Assembly (NCBI RefSeq): GCF_000251105.1
Contig: NC_017034.1
Location: 1,302,001-1,366,000 of the forward strand
DNA: 64,000 nucleotides
Reading direction: 5' to 3'
Source: Methanocella conradii HZ254
Lineage (GTDB): Archaea > Halobacteriota > Methanocellia > Methanocellales > Methanocellaceae
The notes under the pieces are model-generated. The model saw only the letters and a list, made by a program, of their open reading frames with translations. It searched no databases and was not told where the DNA came from. This document shows positions 7,625 to 13,966 of this stretch, one piece after another. The position numbers were made by a program, and so were the translations under genes. The first letter of the stretch is position 1, and each line of letters begins with the position of its first letter.

Positions 7625-7636
7625 TAATATATTAAT
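7625..7636 (+). promoter_or_regulatory. Shared promoter element TAATATATTAAT, copy 3
   Basis: Exact 12-mer, 39 nt before the ATG at 7676. The surrounding sequence has diverged from copies 1 and 2, so the match is not simply recent duplication. Confidence 0.65.
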
Positions 7637-7675
7637 CGACGCTTGCGCTAATTTTAATAAAGGAGGGTAGATAAG

Positions 7676-8044
7676 ATGAGATTGATATGGCCATTGATTT
7701 CGTTGGCTTTACTAGCCACGGTCTTTATTCCTACAGCCAGCGCCAGCCTGGCGCCAATATCCTATGGCTTCCCGACCATGATCCAGAGCGGGACGACCAC
7801 TGCGTTTAACAGGGATTTCGGGACCGCGTGGGACCTGGAAAGCGTTAATTTTTCGCCTTTTAGCGGCTTTGGCAGGCCATCCTTCGGCTTTGGCAGCATT
7901 TTCAGCCCCGTGGTCAGCCAGAGCGCCGTCCAGGGGCAGCTTACGACCCAGTGCGAGTTCGCACAAAGCACGCAGTTCACGGCGTTTTCTTATCCCATGG
8001 TGGATACCAGCCTGGGTTTTGCCGGGTTTGGCTTCTGGCCGTGA
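7676..8044 (+). CDS. Small exported protein, GFP/FAYP family, copy 3
   Basis: 122 residues. Signal peptide MRLIWPLISLALLATVF..ASA, then S-L-A-P-I-S-Y-G-F-P-T-M-I-Q, a short Phe/Gly-rich middle (FSPFSGFGRPSFGFGSIF) and a C-terminal QCEFAQSTQFTAFSYPMV..GFGFWP. The central Asn/Gly insertion of copies 1 and 2 is missing, which makes this the shorter form. AGGAGGGTAG stands just before the ATG. A CAGG/CCTG hairpin with a T run follows the stop. Confidence 0.82.
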   Translation: MRLIWPLISLALLATVFIPTASASLAPISYGFPTMIQSGTTTAFNRDFGTAWDLESVNFSPFSGFGRPSFGFGSIFSPVVSQSAVQGQLTTQCEFAQSTQFTAFSYPMVDTSLGFAGFGFWP

Positions 8045-8153
8045 TCAAGACAGGCTTTCCTGCCTTTTTAGCATTTATTTAACGATATTTTACGTTAACT
8101 TCACTTTTAATTGGTTTTAACCTGCGATTATTTGCTTTTCTGAGAGCCAATCA

Positions 8154-8165
8154 TTTAATAAATAT
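8154..8165 (+). promoter_or_regulatory. Weaker member of the shared promoter element
   Basis: TTTAATAAATAT lies 39 nt before the ATG at 8205. It occupies the expected position but departs from the TAATATATTAAT consensus. Confidence 0.4.
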
Positions 8166-8204
8166 CCGCGGTAAAGCCCTATGGTTAAGGAGGGTGGATA
8201 TCAA

Positions 8205-8564
8205 ATGAGAATTTCAATTGCCATTTTAACGTTTGCGGCAGCCATTTCGCTCTTTATTTCCGGGGCAGGCGCGTCTCTCGCGCCGGCCTCGTTCGGCTTT
8301 CCAACGATCGTCCAGATGGCAAATAGCGTAGCATGGAGCCAGGACACTGCGAACGCCCTCAGGTATGAGGACGTAAGCATAGATTTCGGCGGAGGGGTGC
8401 CCTTCGGCCCGGTGAGCCTGGCGTTCCCATCCATACATCAGACGTCTCTAGAGTGCCAGTCCATGACTCATACAGACTTCGCGCAGACCAGCGAGTATGC
8501 CGCATTCGCTTATCCCTTCGTGGGCGTTGGCTCATATGGCCTGCCTGTGCCCGGCCTGGCGTGA
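8205..8564 (+). CDS. Small exported protein, GFP/FAYP family, copy 4
   Basis: 119 residues from the ATG following AAGGAGGGTGGATATCAA. Signal peptide (MRISIAILTF..GAGA), then S-L-A-P-A-S-F-G-F-P-T-I-V-Q, the conserved S-Q-D-T-A-N-A block, a PFGPVSLAFP segment shared with copies 1 and 2 (PFGPVNLAFP), and C-terminal HTDFAQTSEYAAFAYPFVGVG. The Cys before DFAQ in copies 1-3 is Thr here, so a disulfide is not a family requirement. Confidence 0.82.
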   Translation: MRISIAILTFAAAISLFISGAGASLAPASFGFPTIVQMANSVAWSQDTANALRYEDVSIDFGGGVPFGPVSLAFPSIHQTSLECQSMTHTDFAQTSEYAAFAYPFVGVGSYGLPVPGLA

Positions 8565-8600
8565 TGGCTTAAAGGCGAGGCTCGATGCCATCACTTTTTT
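8561..8600 (+). terminator. Terminator of exported-protein copy 4
   Basis: A perfect 8-bp stem GTGATGGC / GCCATCAC (18-nt loop) is followed at once by TTTTTT. The left arm overlaps the stop codon. Confidence 0.65.
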
Positions 8601-8705
8601 GTATCCTCTCCATGGTGGGCCGCAGGGCCATAAAGCTACGGAGAGCGTACCGATAATGCTGCATTAAATTGCATCAGCCGGCCAAATATTCGTTAATAAA
8701 TACAC

Positions 8706-8717
8706 TAATATATTAAT
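8706..8717 (+). promoter_or_regulatory. Shared promoter element TAATATATTAAT, copy 5
   Basis: Exact 12-mer, 43 nt before the ATG at 8761, in otherwise dissimilar sequence. Confidence 0.65.
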
Positions 8718-8760
8718 CAATGGCTTTAAATAGATACATTTAATGAGGAGGGTAGTCATA

Positions 8761-9129
8761 ATGGTGAATAAACTAGCAGTGGTACTTTTTGCGGTCCTGG
8801 TCATTGCCATGCTGATGTTTCAGTCATATGCGTCGCTGGTCCCGATGTCGTGGGGCTTCCCGACGCTTGTCCAAAACCAGTCATTAACGGATTTCGAGAA
8901 CAGCTTCGCATTTTCCAACGACTTCGAAAGCTCGAACATCTCATTCCCGACCATCGCTAGCACGGGTTCAATAGCGGCGTTGAGCGCTTTCCCCACGATA
9001 AACCAGACGTCGAGCATTACCAATCTGCTCTCTCAGTGTAAATTCATGAACCAGCAGCAGAGCATGCAATTCGCCTATCCGTGGATAAGCATAGGTTTCT
9101 CGCCGGTACCATCCATGGGCTTCCTCTGA
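8761..9129 (+). CDS. Small exported protein, GFP/FAYP family, copy 5
   Basis: 122 residues, starting at the ATG after GAGGAGGGTAGTCATA. A signal peptide ends QSYA, then S-L-V-P-M-S-W-G-F-P-T-L-V-Q. The middle is Ser/Phe/Asn-rich with two SFPTI-type repeats (ISFPTIAST, SAFPTINQT), and the C-terminus reads CKFMNQQQSMQFAYPWISIG..MGFL. DFAQ has become KFMN, showing that FAYP is the more constant part. Confidence 0.82.
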   Translation: MVNKLAVVLFAVLVIAMLMFQSYASLVPMSWGFPTLVQNQSLTDFENSFAFSNDFESSNISFPTIASTGSIAALSAFPTINQTSSITNLLSQCKFMNQQQSMQFAYPWISIGFSPVPSMGFL

Positions 9130-9210
9130 TAAGAGGAACCCTTCTCAATACTTTTAAATGGCGATGATTTTTTAATGGCAAACTGCCCAAATAATCGTAT
9201 TTATAAATAC

Positions 9211-9222
9211 TAATATATTAAT
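9211..9222 (+). promoter_or_regulatory. Shared promoter element TAATATATTAAT, copy 6
   Basis: Exact 12-mer, 41 nt before the ATG at 9264. Confidence 0.65.
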
Positions 9223-9263
9223 TAAAGGCTGGTATATCCATTATTAAGAGGAGGGTAGTTAAT

Positions 9264-9626
9264 ATGGTGAAAAGAATCGCGTTATTGGCTATAGTTCTAC
9301 TGGCATTTACGGCGCTATCTCATCCCGTATGTGCCCACCTAGTCCCTATATCATGGGGGTTCCCCGTCTTCATCCAGAATAATTCGCTGACCGGCCTGCA
9401 GACCCAAATGCAGGCTGCCAGCGATGTAGAAAACGTAAACATCGGGTTCAATGGGGCAGGGTTCGGCAGCTTGTTCGGCGGGGCATTCCCGAACATAGGG
9501 CAGTTCTCGCATCAGAATGCTCTGGCGACAAGCCTGGGCTTCGCCGATCAGCGGCAGAGCACGACCTTCGCGTATCCCTATCTAAGCATCGGGGGTGCGC
9601 CTGTACCCGGGATGGGTTTCCTGTAG
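9264..9626 (+). CDS. Small exported protein, GFP/FAYP family, copy 6
   Basis: 120 residues after AGAGGAGGGTAGTTAAT. Signal peptide MVKRIALLAIVLLAF..PVCA, then H-L-V-P-I-S-W-G-F-P-V-F-I-Q, a Gly/Phe-rich middle and C-terminal LGFADQRQSTTFAYPYLSIGGAPVPGMGFL. Closest to copy 5 in its ends (SWGFP, PVP.MGFL). It is the last clear member of the tandem set; the next gene downstream keeps the promoter and signal peptide but carries another mature sequence. Confidence 0.82.
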   Translation: MVKRIALLAIVLLAFTALSHPVCAHLVPISWGFPVFIQNNSLTGLQTQMQAASDVENVNIGFNGAGFGSLFGGAFPNIGQFSHQNALATSLGFADQRQSTTFAYPYLSIGGAPVPGMGFL

Positions 9627-9634
9627 GAATGAAG

Positions 9635-9664
9635 GCGGCCCTGTGGCCGCACGTAAATTTTTTG
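9635..9664 (+). terminator. Terminator of exported-protein copy 6
   Basis: GCGGCC-CTGT-GGCCGC stem followed by AAATTTTTTT. Confidence 0.6.
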
Positions 9665-9788
9665 CCAAGCACGCCATATGGTTAGCCAATAATATCAATG
9701 TTCAGACCGGCATGACATAACTATGTTATTTTATACGGTTAATGTGATAAAATAATCGAAAACGGTACGATTTCGTTTTTATAAACGC

Positions 9789-9800
9789 TAATATATTTAT
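9789..9800 (+). promoter_or_regulatory. Shared promoter element, variant TAATATATTTAT
   Basis: Eleven of 12 bases match the consensus; 43 nt before the ATG at 9844, the same spacing as copies 1, 2 and 5. Confidence 0.6.
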
Positions 9801-9843
9801 TATCGTTTCCTCTATTTAGTGAATGTCAAGTAGGGGGGATTGT

Positions 9844-10659
9844 ATGAGTATCAAAAAAATAGCCGTACTATCGATGCTGGTCGTTATGCTCATTGCGTCC
9901 AACATACCGGCATCATTTGCTCAAGGCGTTGAAAAGGCCGGGGCGACTGCAAATGTGGCTGTAGCACAGTCAGCCGCTATAGGGTTCGGCCCGTTTGGCG
10001 GATTCGGTTTCCCGTTCAACTGGGGATTTACACCTTTAGGAGTTGGGTCTTTCCCGTTTAACTGGGCGATTGGCGGTGGCTGGGGGCCATTCCCGTTCCT
10101 GGCATGGAACAAGTTCAGCCCTGGATTCTTCGGGATTACGGGCAGGTTCCCGTTTAGCCCATGTTTCCTGGGTGGCTGCGGCATATACCAATCGCTGCCG
10201 TTCATAATCGGCAGCGAGCTTGGCGGGCGCCCTGTCCTGGGATGGGATGTGGCGCCCTGGGCTTTTGGCCTGCAGAGCTGCGTGAGAAGCCTGCCGCTGT
10301 ACTTCAACGCGCATGGGTTCGGGTTCCCGAAGAGCCTGGGTAACTGGAAATTCTGCCTTACGCCGCCAGTCTGTCCTGCGCCGATACCGGCGATCGCGCC
10401 GGTTGCAAGCCTGCCTGTTGCAGGGATCGGTGCGGGGATCGGTAAAGGCATATCTAAAGCGGCCGTCGGCCAGGCGGTGCCGTTCATAATCGGCAGCGAG
10501 CTTGGCGGGCGCCCTGTCCTGGGATGGGATGTGGCGCCCTGGGCTTTTGGCCTGCAGAGCTGCGTGAGAAGCCTGCCGCTGTACTTCAACGCGCACGGGT
10601 TCGGGTTCCCGTTCTCGCTGGGTAACTACAGGATCGGCTTTATACCGTCTATCTGCTGA
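9844..10659 (+). CDS. Exported Phe/Gly/Pro-rich protein with a duplicated segment
   Basis: 271 residues from the ATG after TAGGGGGGATTGT. A signal peptide (MSIKKIAVLSML..PASFA) precedes a Gly/Phe/Pro/Trp-rich region with FPFNW repeated twice. A roughly 44-residue unit (SLPFIIGSELGGRPVLGWDV..FNAHGFGFP in part) then occurs twice, 94 residues apart, separated by an Ala/Pro/Gly/Ile hinge. Each unit carries one Cys (LQSCVRSL); further Cys pairs lie between them. No family is recognised. The composition suggests an insoluble structural or surface protein, which is inference. Promoter and ribosome binding site tie it to the exported-protein cluster. Confidence 0.8.
   Translation: MSIKKIAVLSMLVVMLIASNIPASFAQGVEKAGATANVAVAQSAAIGFGPFGGFGFPFNWGFTPLGVGSFPFNWAIGGGWGPFPFLAWNKFSPGFFGITGRFPFSPCFLGGCGIYQSLPFIIGSELGGRPVLGWDVAPWAFGLQSCVRSLPLYFNAHGFGFPKSLGNWKFCLTPPVCPAPIPAIAPVASLPVAGIGAGIGKGISKAAVGQAVPFIIGSELGGRPVLGWDVAPWAFGLQSCVRSLPLYFNAHGFGFPFSLGNYRIGFIPSIC
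10196..10329 (+). repeat. 134-bp direct repeat, copy A, inside the 271-aa gene
   Basis: Matches 10478-10611 with a single difference seen by eye (CATGGG versus CACGGG, synonymous). Confidence 0.92.
10478..10611 (+). repeat. 134-bp direct repeat, copy B, inside the 271-aa gene
   Basis: Second copy, 282 nt downstream of the first and in the same reading frame. Such identity implies a recent duplication or ongoing conversion. Confidence 0.92.
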
Positions 10660-10866
10660 ATTATATATACGGCGTACGTCAGAACAGGTAGGATGGCAGA
10701 AATTGAGGAAATTTTCCCCTTTTTATTCTATTTTTAAAATTTTTTCCTGAGTTAACAGGCCTATAGTATTTAGCATAAATACGAAATAGTAATTGATTTT
10801 CTGTTTTTTATTTATAATAAATGATTTATTTTAATTTGAGAATGTATATGTTGTAGGAGGAATGAG

Positions 10867-11022
10867 ATGGACTATAAGAAAGTGGCCATATTCGTTCTTC
10901 TCGTGTTAGCAGTCCTCGCCCTCGCTTTGCCAGCGGCCGGCTGGTGGGGCGGCTGGGGCTGGGGATGGCCCTGGTGGGGCAGCTGGGGCTGCGGTCTCGG
11001 CTGGGGTGGCTGCTGGTGGTAA
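10867..11022 (+). CDS. Tryptophan-rich exported microprotein (51 aa), copy 2
   Basis: Starts at the ATG behind TAGGAGGAATGAG. The leader MDYKKVAIFVLLVLAVLALA is nearly the same as in the copy at 1844 (MDMKKLAIFVLSVLAILAIS), ending LPAAG. The 27-residue tail has 11 Trp with Gly, Pro and two Cys (WGCGLGWGGCWW). The Cys pair is unique to this copy and could form a disulfide or bind a metal. A conserved GCTACACG box and a GTAGG hairpin follow the stop. Confidence 0.72.
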   Translation: MDYKKVAIFVLLVLAVLALALPAAGWWGGWGWGWPWWGSWGCGLGWGGCWW

Positions 11023-11059
11023 TCCGGCGGCAAAACTTCTGAAACCACTTCTGCAATAA

Positions 11060-11067
11060 GCTACACG
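11060..11067 (+). promoter_or_regulatory. Conserved 3' UTR box GCTACACG
   Basis: AGCTACACGAGAACAAAA begins 38 nt after the stop of Trp-rich copy 2; the hairpin begins 21 nt later. Same order and spacing as at the other two loci. Confidence 0.55.
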
Positions 11068-11087
11068 AGAACAAAATTGCATCGCTT

Positions 11088-11115
11088 CATAGTAGGCATG
11101 CAAACGCCTACTATG
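11088..11115 (+). terminator. Hairpin after Trp-rich copy 2
   Basis: A perfect 10-bp stem CATAGTAGGC / GCCTACTATG with an 8-nt loop, then a CTATTTCTT tract. Its GTAGGC/GCCTAC core matches the hairpins after the other Trp-rich genes. Confidence 0.65.
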
Positions 11116-11256
11116 CTATTTCTTAAAAATAATATACTGGAAACCGCTGAGGACTTTTCGAACAAAAAGGTTCTCGTCCCGCATGCTATATCGTTGAATC
11201 TGTAAACTATTTTTTTATTATTATGTGTAATATTCGATTTTGTAGGGGGGAATGAT

Positions 11257-11481
11257 TTGAACTTCGAGACCATAAAATGGAAATTAAAAACGCTAAATGT
11301 GAAGCACGTAGTTCTTTTCGTTCTTCTCGTGTTGGCTTTGCTCGAGCTGGCCATTCCTGCCGTATCAGCATGGTGGGGCGGCTGGGGCTGGGGCGGCTGG
11401 TGGCGGCCCTGGTGGGGCGGCTGGGGCGGCTGGGGCTGGGGCGGCTGGTGGCGGCCCTGGTGGGGCGGCTGGTGGTGGTAG
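11257..11481 (+). CDS. Tryptophan-rich exported microprotein (74 aa), copy 3
   Basis: A TTG start is chosen: AGGGGGG at 11244-11250 lies 6 nt before it and the nearby ATG (11252) is out of frame. An amphipathic/basic N-terminus (MNFETIKWKLKTLNVKH) precedes the signal segment VVLFVLLVLALLELAIPAVSA. The 36-residue tail contains 18 Trp, with the remainder Gly, Arg and Pro, and is a tandem repeat of a 16-residue unit GGWGWGGWWRPWWGGW. The DNA is correspondingly repetitive. Two Arg-Pro pairs give regular positive charges. No known family. Confidence 0.72.
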   Translation: MNFETIKWKLKTLNVKHVVLFVLLVLALLELAIPAVSAWWGGWGWGGWWRPWWGGWGGWGWGGWWRPWWGGWWW

Positions 11482-11514
11482 ACCACACAATGCCCGGCTA
11501 TGCCCGGCTATGAC

Positions 11515-11522
11515 GCTACACG
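11515..11522 (+). promoter_or_regulatory. Conserved 3' UTR box GCTACACG
   Basis: CGCTACACGGGAAACGAAAA begins 33 nt after the stop of Trp-rich copy 3, and 26 nt before the next hairpin. Confidence 0.55.
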
Positions 11523-11547
11523 GGAAACGAAAACTAGCCCTTTGATG

Positions 11548-11578
11548 GTAGGCGTATATGGCGCCTACTGTCTTTTTT
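11548..11578 (+). terminator. Terminator after Trp-rich copy 3
   Basis: GTAGGCG / CGCCTAC stem with a 7-nt loop, followed by TGTCTTTTTT. Confidence 0.68.
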
Positions 11579-11613
11579 ACCTGTTTAGCCATAAAATTCG
11601 CTTATTAATTTAC

Positions 11614-11625
11614 TAATATATATAA
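11614..11625 (+). promoter_or_regulatory. Shared promoter element, variant TAATATATATAA
   Basis: Begins with the conserved TAATATAT core, 43 nt before the ATG at 11669. Confidence 0.6.
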
Positions 11626-11668
11626 AATCGTTAGGTGAACTTATACATATAATTGAGGAGGGTATATA

Positions 11669-12139
11669 ATGGATAGGGTTAGAGTACTGGCGTTCATGGC
11701 GGCTTTTCTGCTCGTCACCAGCCTCGCGGCGCCTGCGGGCGCACGGTTTATAGGGACGGCCGTCGCTTTTGATAGGCATTTTGGCGATACCATAGATATT
11801 AACGTCAACCCTGTTGTCGCAGGGCTGAGCGATACAGCTTTTGGCATGGCGGGCTTGAACATGGGAGTTACGTGGGGCGTTGACGTCGACCTCGGCACTA
11901 TGGCAGGCTATCCTTATGGCTATGGCGGGCTGGGCGCCGTTACAACAGGTGGCCTGGGCTGTTCTGTTGGCCTGTCCATGGATGAGGCACACGGCTCCGG
12001 TTTTAATGGCGCGGAGTTTGGCATCCCGCTAGCAGAGCAGGGGGTTACGACCACTCACTTCGGGCAGGTTTGGAGTGCCCAGAATCAGCTTGATAATACG
12101 AATGCTATCCTTCCGTTTGCGGGCTTTCCCGTGATGTGA
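11669..12139 (+). CDS. Exported Gly/Tyr-rich protein, paralogue of 57819
   Basis: 156 residues. GAGGAGGGTATATA precedes the ATG. The signal peptide ends PAGA. The mature part shares long stretches with the protein at 57819: FGDTI, GDTAFG.AGLN.GVTWGV, AGYPYGYGGLG, GFNG, and EQGVTTTH.GQ. The family is distinct from the GFP/FAYP proteins but uses the same promoter and ribosome binding site. The Gly/Asp/Asn-rich, beta-prone composition suggests a secreted or surface protein. No known domain is recognised. Confidence 0.8.
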   Translation: MDRVRVLAFMAAFLLVTSLAAPAGARFIGTAVAFDRHFGDTIDINVNPVVAGLSDTAFGMAGLNMGVTWGVDVDLGTMAGYPYGYGGLGAVTTGGLGCSVGLSMDEAHGSGFNGAEFGIPLAEQGVTTTHFGQVWSAQNQLDNTNAILPFAGFPVM

Positions 12140-12156
12140 GGGGTGGCTTGCATCAT

Positions 12157-12177
12157 CTTTTAATTAGAGATTAAAAG
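12157..12177 (+). terminator. Possible terminator
   Basis: CTTTTAAT-TAGAG-ATTAAAAG, a perfect 8-bp AT-rich stem 18 nt after the stop at 12139. Confidence 0.4.
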
Positions 12178-12382
12178 CAAAGTCCTCCTTTAGCCTTAAA
12201 TAAAAGAACCATCTGACTGACCATCCTTTAAAGCTTATAATGCCAACATGATTTTTATGATCGATAATCGACAAGTATAAATTCAACATAGCAAGTTCAA
12301 CCAAAATCACGCTTAGTTTTACCGTTCAATCCATAGGTAAAGGTTATACTGTCGTACCCGAGATTATCAACAGGGTGAGTAT

Positions 12383-12562
12383 ATGGCGGATTTAAAGGAC
12401 CCAGGAAGAGTAGAGGGGGGAAAAAAAGCAGCACGAACCGCCAAGCTGCGATATGGCGACGATTTCCATCGAGAGATAGGCGCAAAGGGAGGGCGCAGCA
12501 CGGCAATGCGGCATGGCGGGCACTTCTACGAGGAGATTGGGAGAAAAGGGGGAAGGAGCTAG
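12383..12562 (+). CDS. KGG-repeat small stress-type protein (59 aa)
   Basis: A short gene with two copies of the KGG motif unit: RYGDDFHREIGAKGGRS and RHGGHFYEEIGRKGGRS, preceded by a partial unit with EGGKKAART. This is the hydrophilic, Gly/Lys/Arg-rich repeat of general stress proteins such as GsiB and of bacterial and archaeal KGG proteins, linked elsewhere to desiccation or stationary phase. The N-terminus is MADLKDPGRVE; GGGTGAG lies 3-10 nt upstream. TATA-like AGTATAAATT and GGTTATACT stretches lie upstream. The next gene begins 7 nt after its stop. Confidence 0.78.
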   Translation: MADLKDPGRVEGGKKAARTAKLRYGDDFHREIGAKGGRSTAMRHGGHFYEEIGRKGGRS

Positions 12563-12568
12563 CTCTAT

Positions 12569-12778
12569 ATGGAAAGAAAAACGCTCATATTCATCATAGT
12601 ACTGGCCATAATACTCTTATTAATATTATTATGCGTCAAAATCATAGAGCAAAAGAAAAACGCCTCCCCCACGCCTTCTATCACTATTGAGCCTTTCAGG
12701 ATGCCGCTGCCCATGATGAACCACAGTTTAAAAAAGATACAGGCACCATCATATACGCCTAAAGCACCGTCTTCATGA
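12569..12778 (+). CDS. Small membrane protein (69 aa)
   Basis: One strong membrane segment (about residues 5-24, LIFIIVLAIILLLILLCV) after a basic start, followed by a Lys-rich stop-transfer region and a Pro/Ser/Thr-rich outer tail. GGAAGGAGC at the end of the KGG gene is its ribosome binding site, so the pair is translationally linked. The 3' end overlaps the convergent aminotransferase gene by 20 nt. Function unknown. Confidence 0.65.
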   Translation: MERKTLIFIIVLAIILLLILLCVKIIEQKKNASPTPSITIEPFRMPLPMMNHSLKKIQAPSYTPKAPSS

Positions 12779-13868
12779 TGGACACGGCTTTTTGAAGGTT
12801 AGGAATAGATGTGGCATAGCACAGCCTTATGAAGCCCCTGCCATGCTCGCCGAACGAGGAGCCGGGCGTCGTTATGACGCCTTTCTTTAATAATTCCATG
12901 ACCTTCTCCTGCTCATCTCCCACGTATGGGAAGGCATAAAAGGCGCCCTGAGGCTTGACACATTGCACGCCCATATCGTGTAGCTCCTTAATGAGATAAT
13001 CTCTCCTGCGCCGGAACTCGTCCCTCATGGCGGCAACGCAATCCTGGGGGCCTGTTAGCGCCGCAAGGGCGGCCCTCTGCGATATGGAGCACGCGCAGGC
13101 CTGCACGTATTGGTGAACCTTAATAGTTTGATCTATATACTCGGGGCGGGCGGCCAGGTACCCCACCCTCCAGCCGGTCATCGCATAAGTCTTAGAAGAG
13201 GCATTTATGGTTATGACGTTATCCGCGTATTTAGCGGGGCTGTCGTGCACGCCATCGTAGATAAAGTGCTCGTACACCTCGTCCGATATGACCGTCACGC
13301 CCTTATCCTTAGCTATCTCGGCGATCGCCCTGACCTCTTCTGGCGTCTGTACCGCCCCTGTCGGGTTTGAGGGCGAGTTCAGGATTATTGCCCTCGTATT
13401 TTTTGTGATGTATTTTTTAATGGTCTCGGGGTCATATCTGAGATTTTCGTCCAGCGGAACGGGCACTGGCCTGGCGTCGGCCATGATAGTTAGAGCAACA
13501 TACGATACGAAGCCAGGATCGGGAATAAGCACCTCATCACCTTTGCCGCACAGCGCCTCAATCGCTATGTGAAGGGCTTCGCTTGCCCCGGACGTCACGA
13601 TAATCTCCTCCGGTGAATAGTCCAGGCCATTCTCCTTCTTGAACTTCATGGCTATGGCCTCCCTCAGCTCCGGCATGCCCATGTTCGCCGTATATCCGGT
13701 GAAGCCCTCCTCGATCGCCTTGATGGCTTCAGCCTTAATATGCCCTGGCGTGTCGAAGTCCGGCTGCCCCAGGCCGAGGTTGATGGCGCCCGGCCCGGCG
13801 CCCTCGAACATCTTTCGTATACCTGAGATGTTAATGCAGGTTACCCTCTTATCGAATTTGACGGTCAT
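12759..13868 (-). CDS. Class I/II aminotransferase (aspartate aminotransferase type)
   Basis: 369 residues of the fold-type I PLP family. Visible: LGLGQPDFDTP, YTANMGMPELREAIA, TSGASEALHIA, NSPSNPTGAV, ISDEVYEHFIYDG, and the PLP lysine in SSKTYAMTGWRVGY. The C-terminus has the substrate-carboxylate arginine in RGFIRLCYA. The sequence is closest in style to archaeal AspC-like enzymes of subgroup I-gamma, which transaminate aspartate and sometimes aromatic or alanine substrates; exact specificity is not visible. Convergent with the small membrane gene. Confidence 0.92.
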   Translation of the reverse strand: MTVKFDKRVTCINISGIRKMFEGAGPGAINLGLGQPDFDTPGHIKAEAIKAIEEGFTGYTANMGMPELREAIAMKFKKENGLDYSPEEIIVTSGASEALHIAIEALCGKGDEVLIPDPGFVSYVALTIMADARPVPVPLDENLRYDPETIKKYITKNTRAIILNSPSNPTGAVQTPEEVRAIAEIAKDKGVTVISDEVYEHFIYDGVHDSPAKYADNVITINASSKTYAMTGWRVGYLAARPEYIDQTIKVHQYVQACACSISQRAALAALTGPQDCVAAMRDEFRRRRDYLIKELHDMGVQCVKPQGAFYAFPYVGDEQEKVMELLKKGVITTPGSSFGEHGRGFIRLCYATSIPNLQKAVSIMKTVL

Positions 13869-13966
13869 GGTAATGCCTCTCGATAGGAGATTCGCCCATC
13901 CACAAATATACCTTTCGCCGGCTATCGCAAAAATGATATGATGGAGGCGATATACGCGCTTGAACG

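Noticed and set aside
9921..10596. Two overlapping 186-222-codon frames antisense to the 271-aa exported protein
   Set aside because: They mirror the Gly/Pro/Phe-rich codons and the duplicated segment, have no ribosome binding site and resemble no protein.
11061..11592. Pro/His/Arg-rich and Ala/Pro-rich frames opposite the Trp-rich genes
   Set aside because: They are translations of the GGC/TGG repeats on the other strand or in other frames; the Trp frame has a signal peptide and ribosome binding site.
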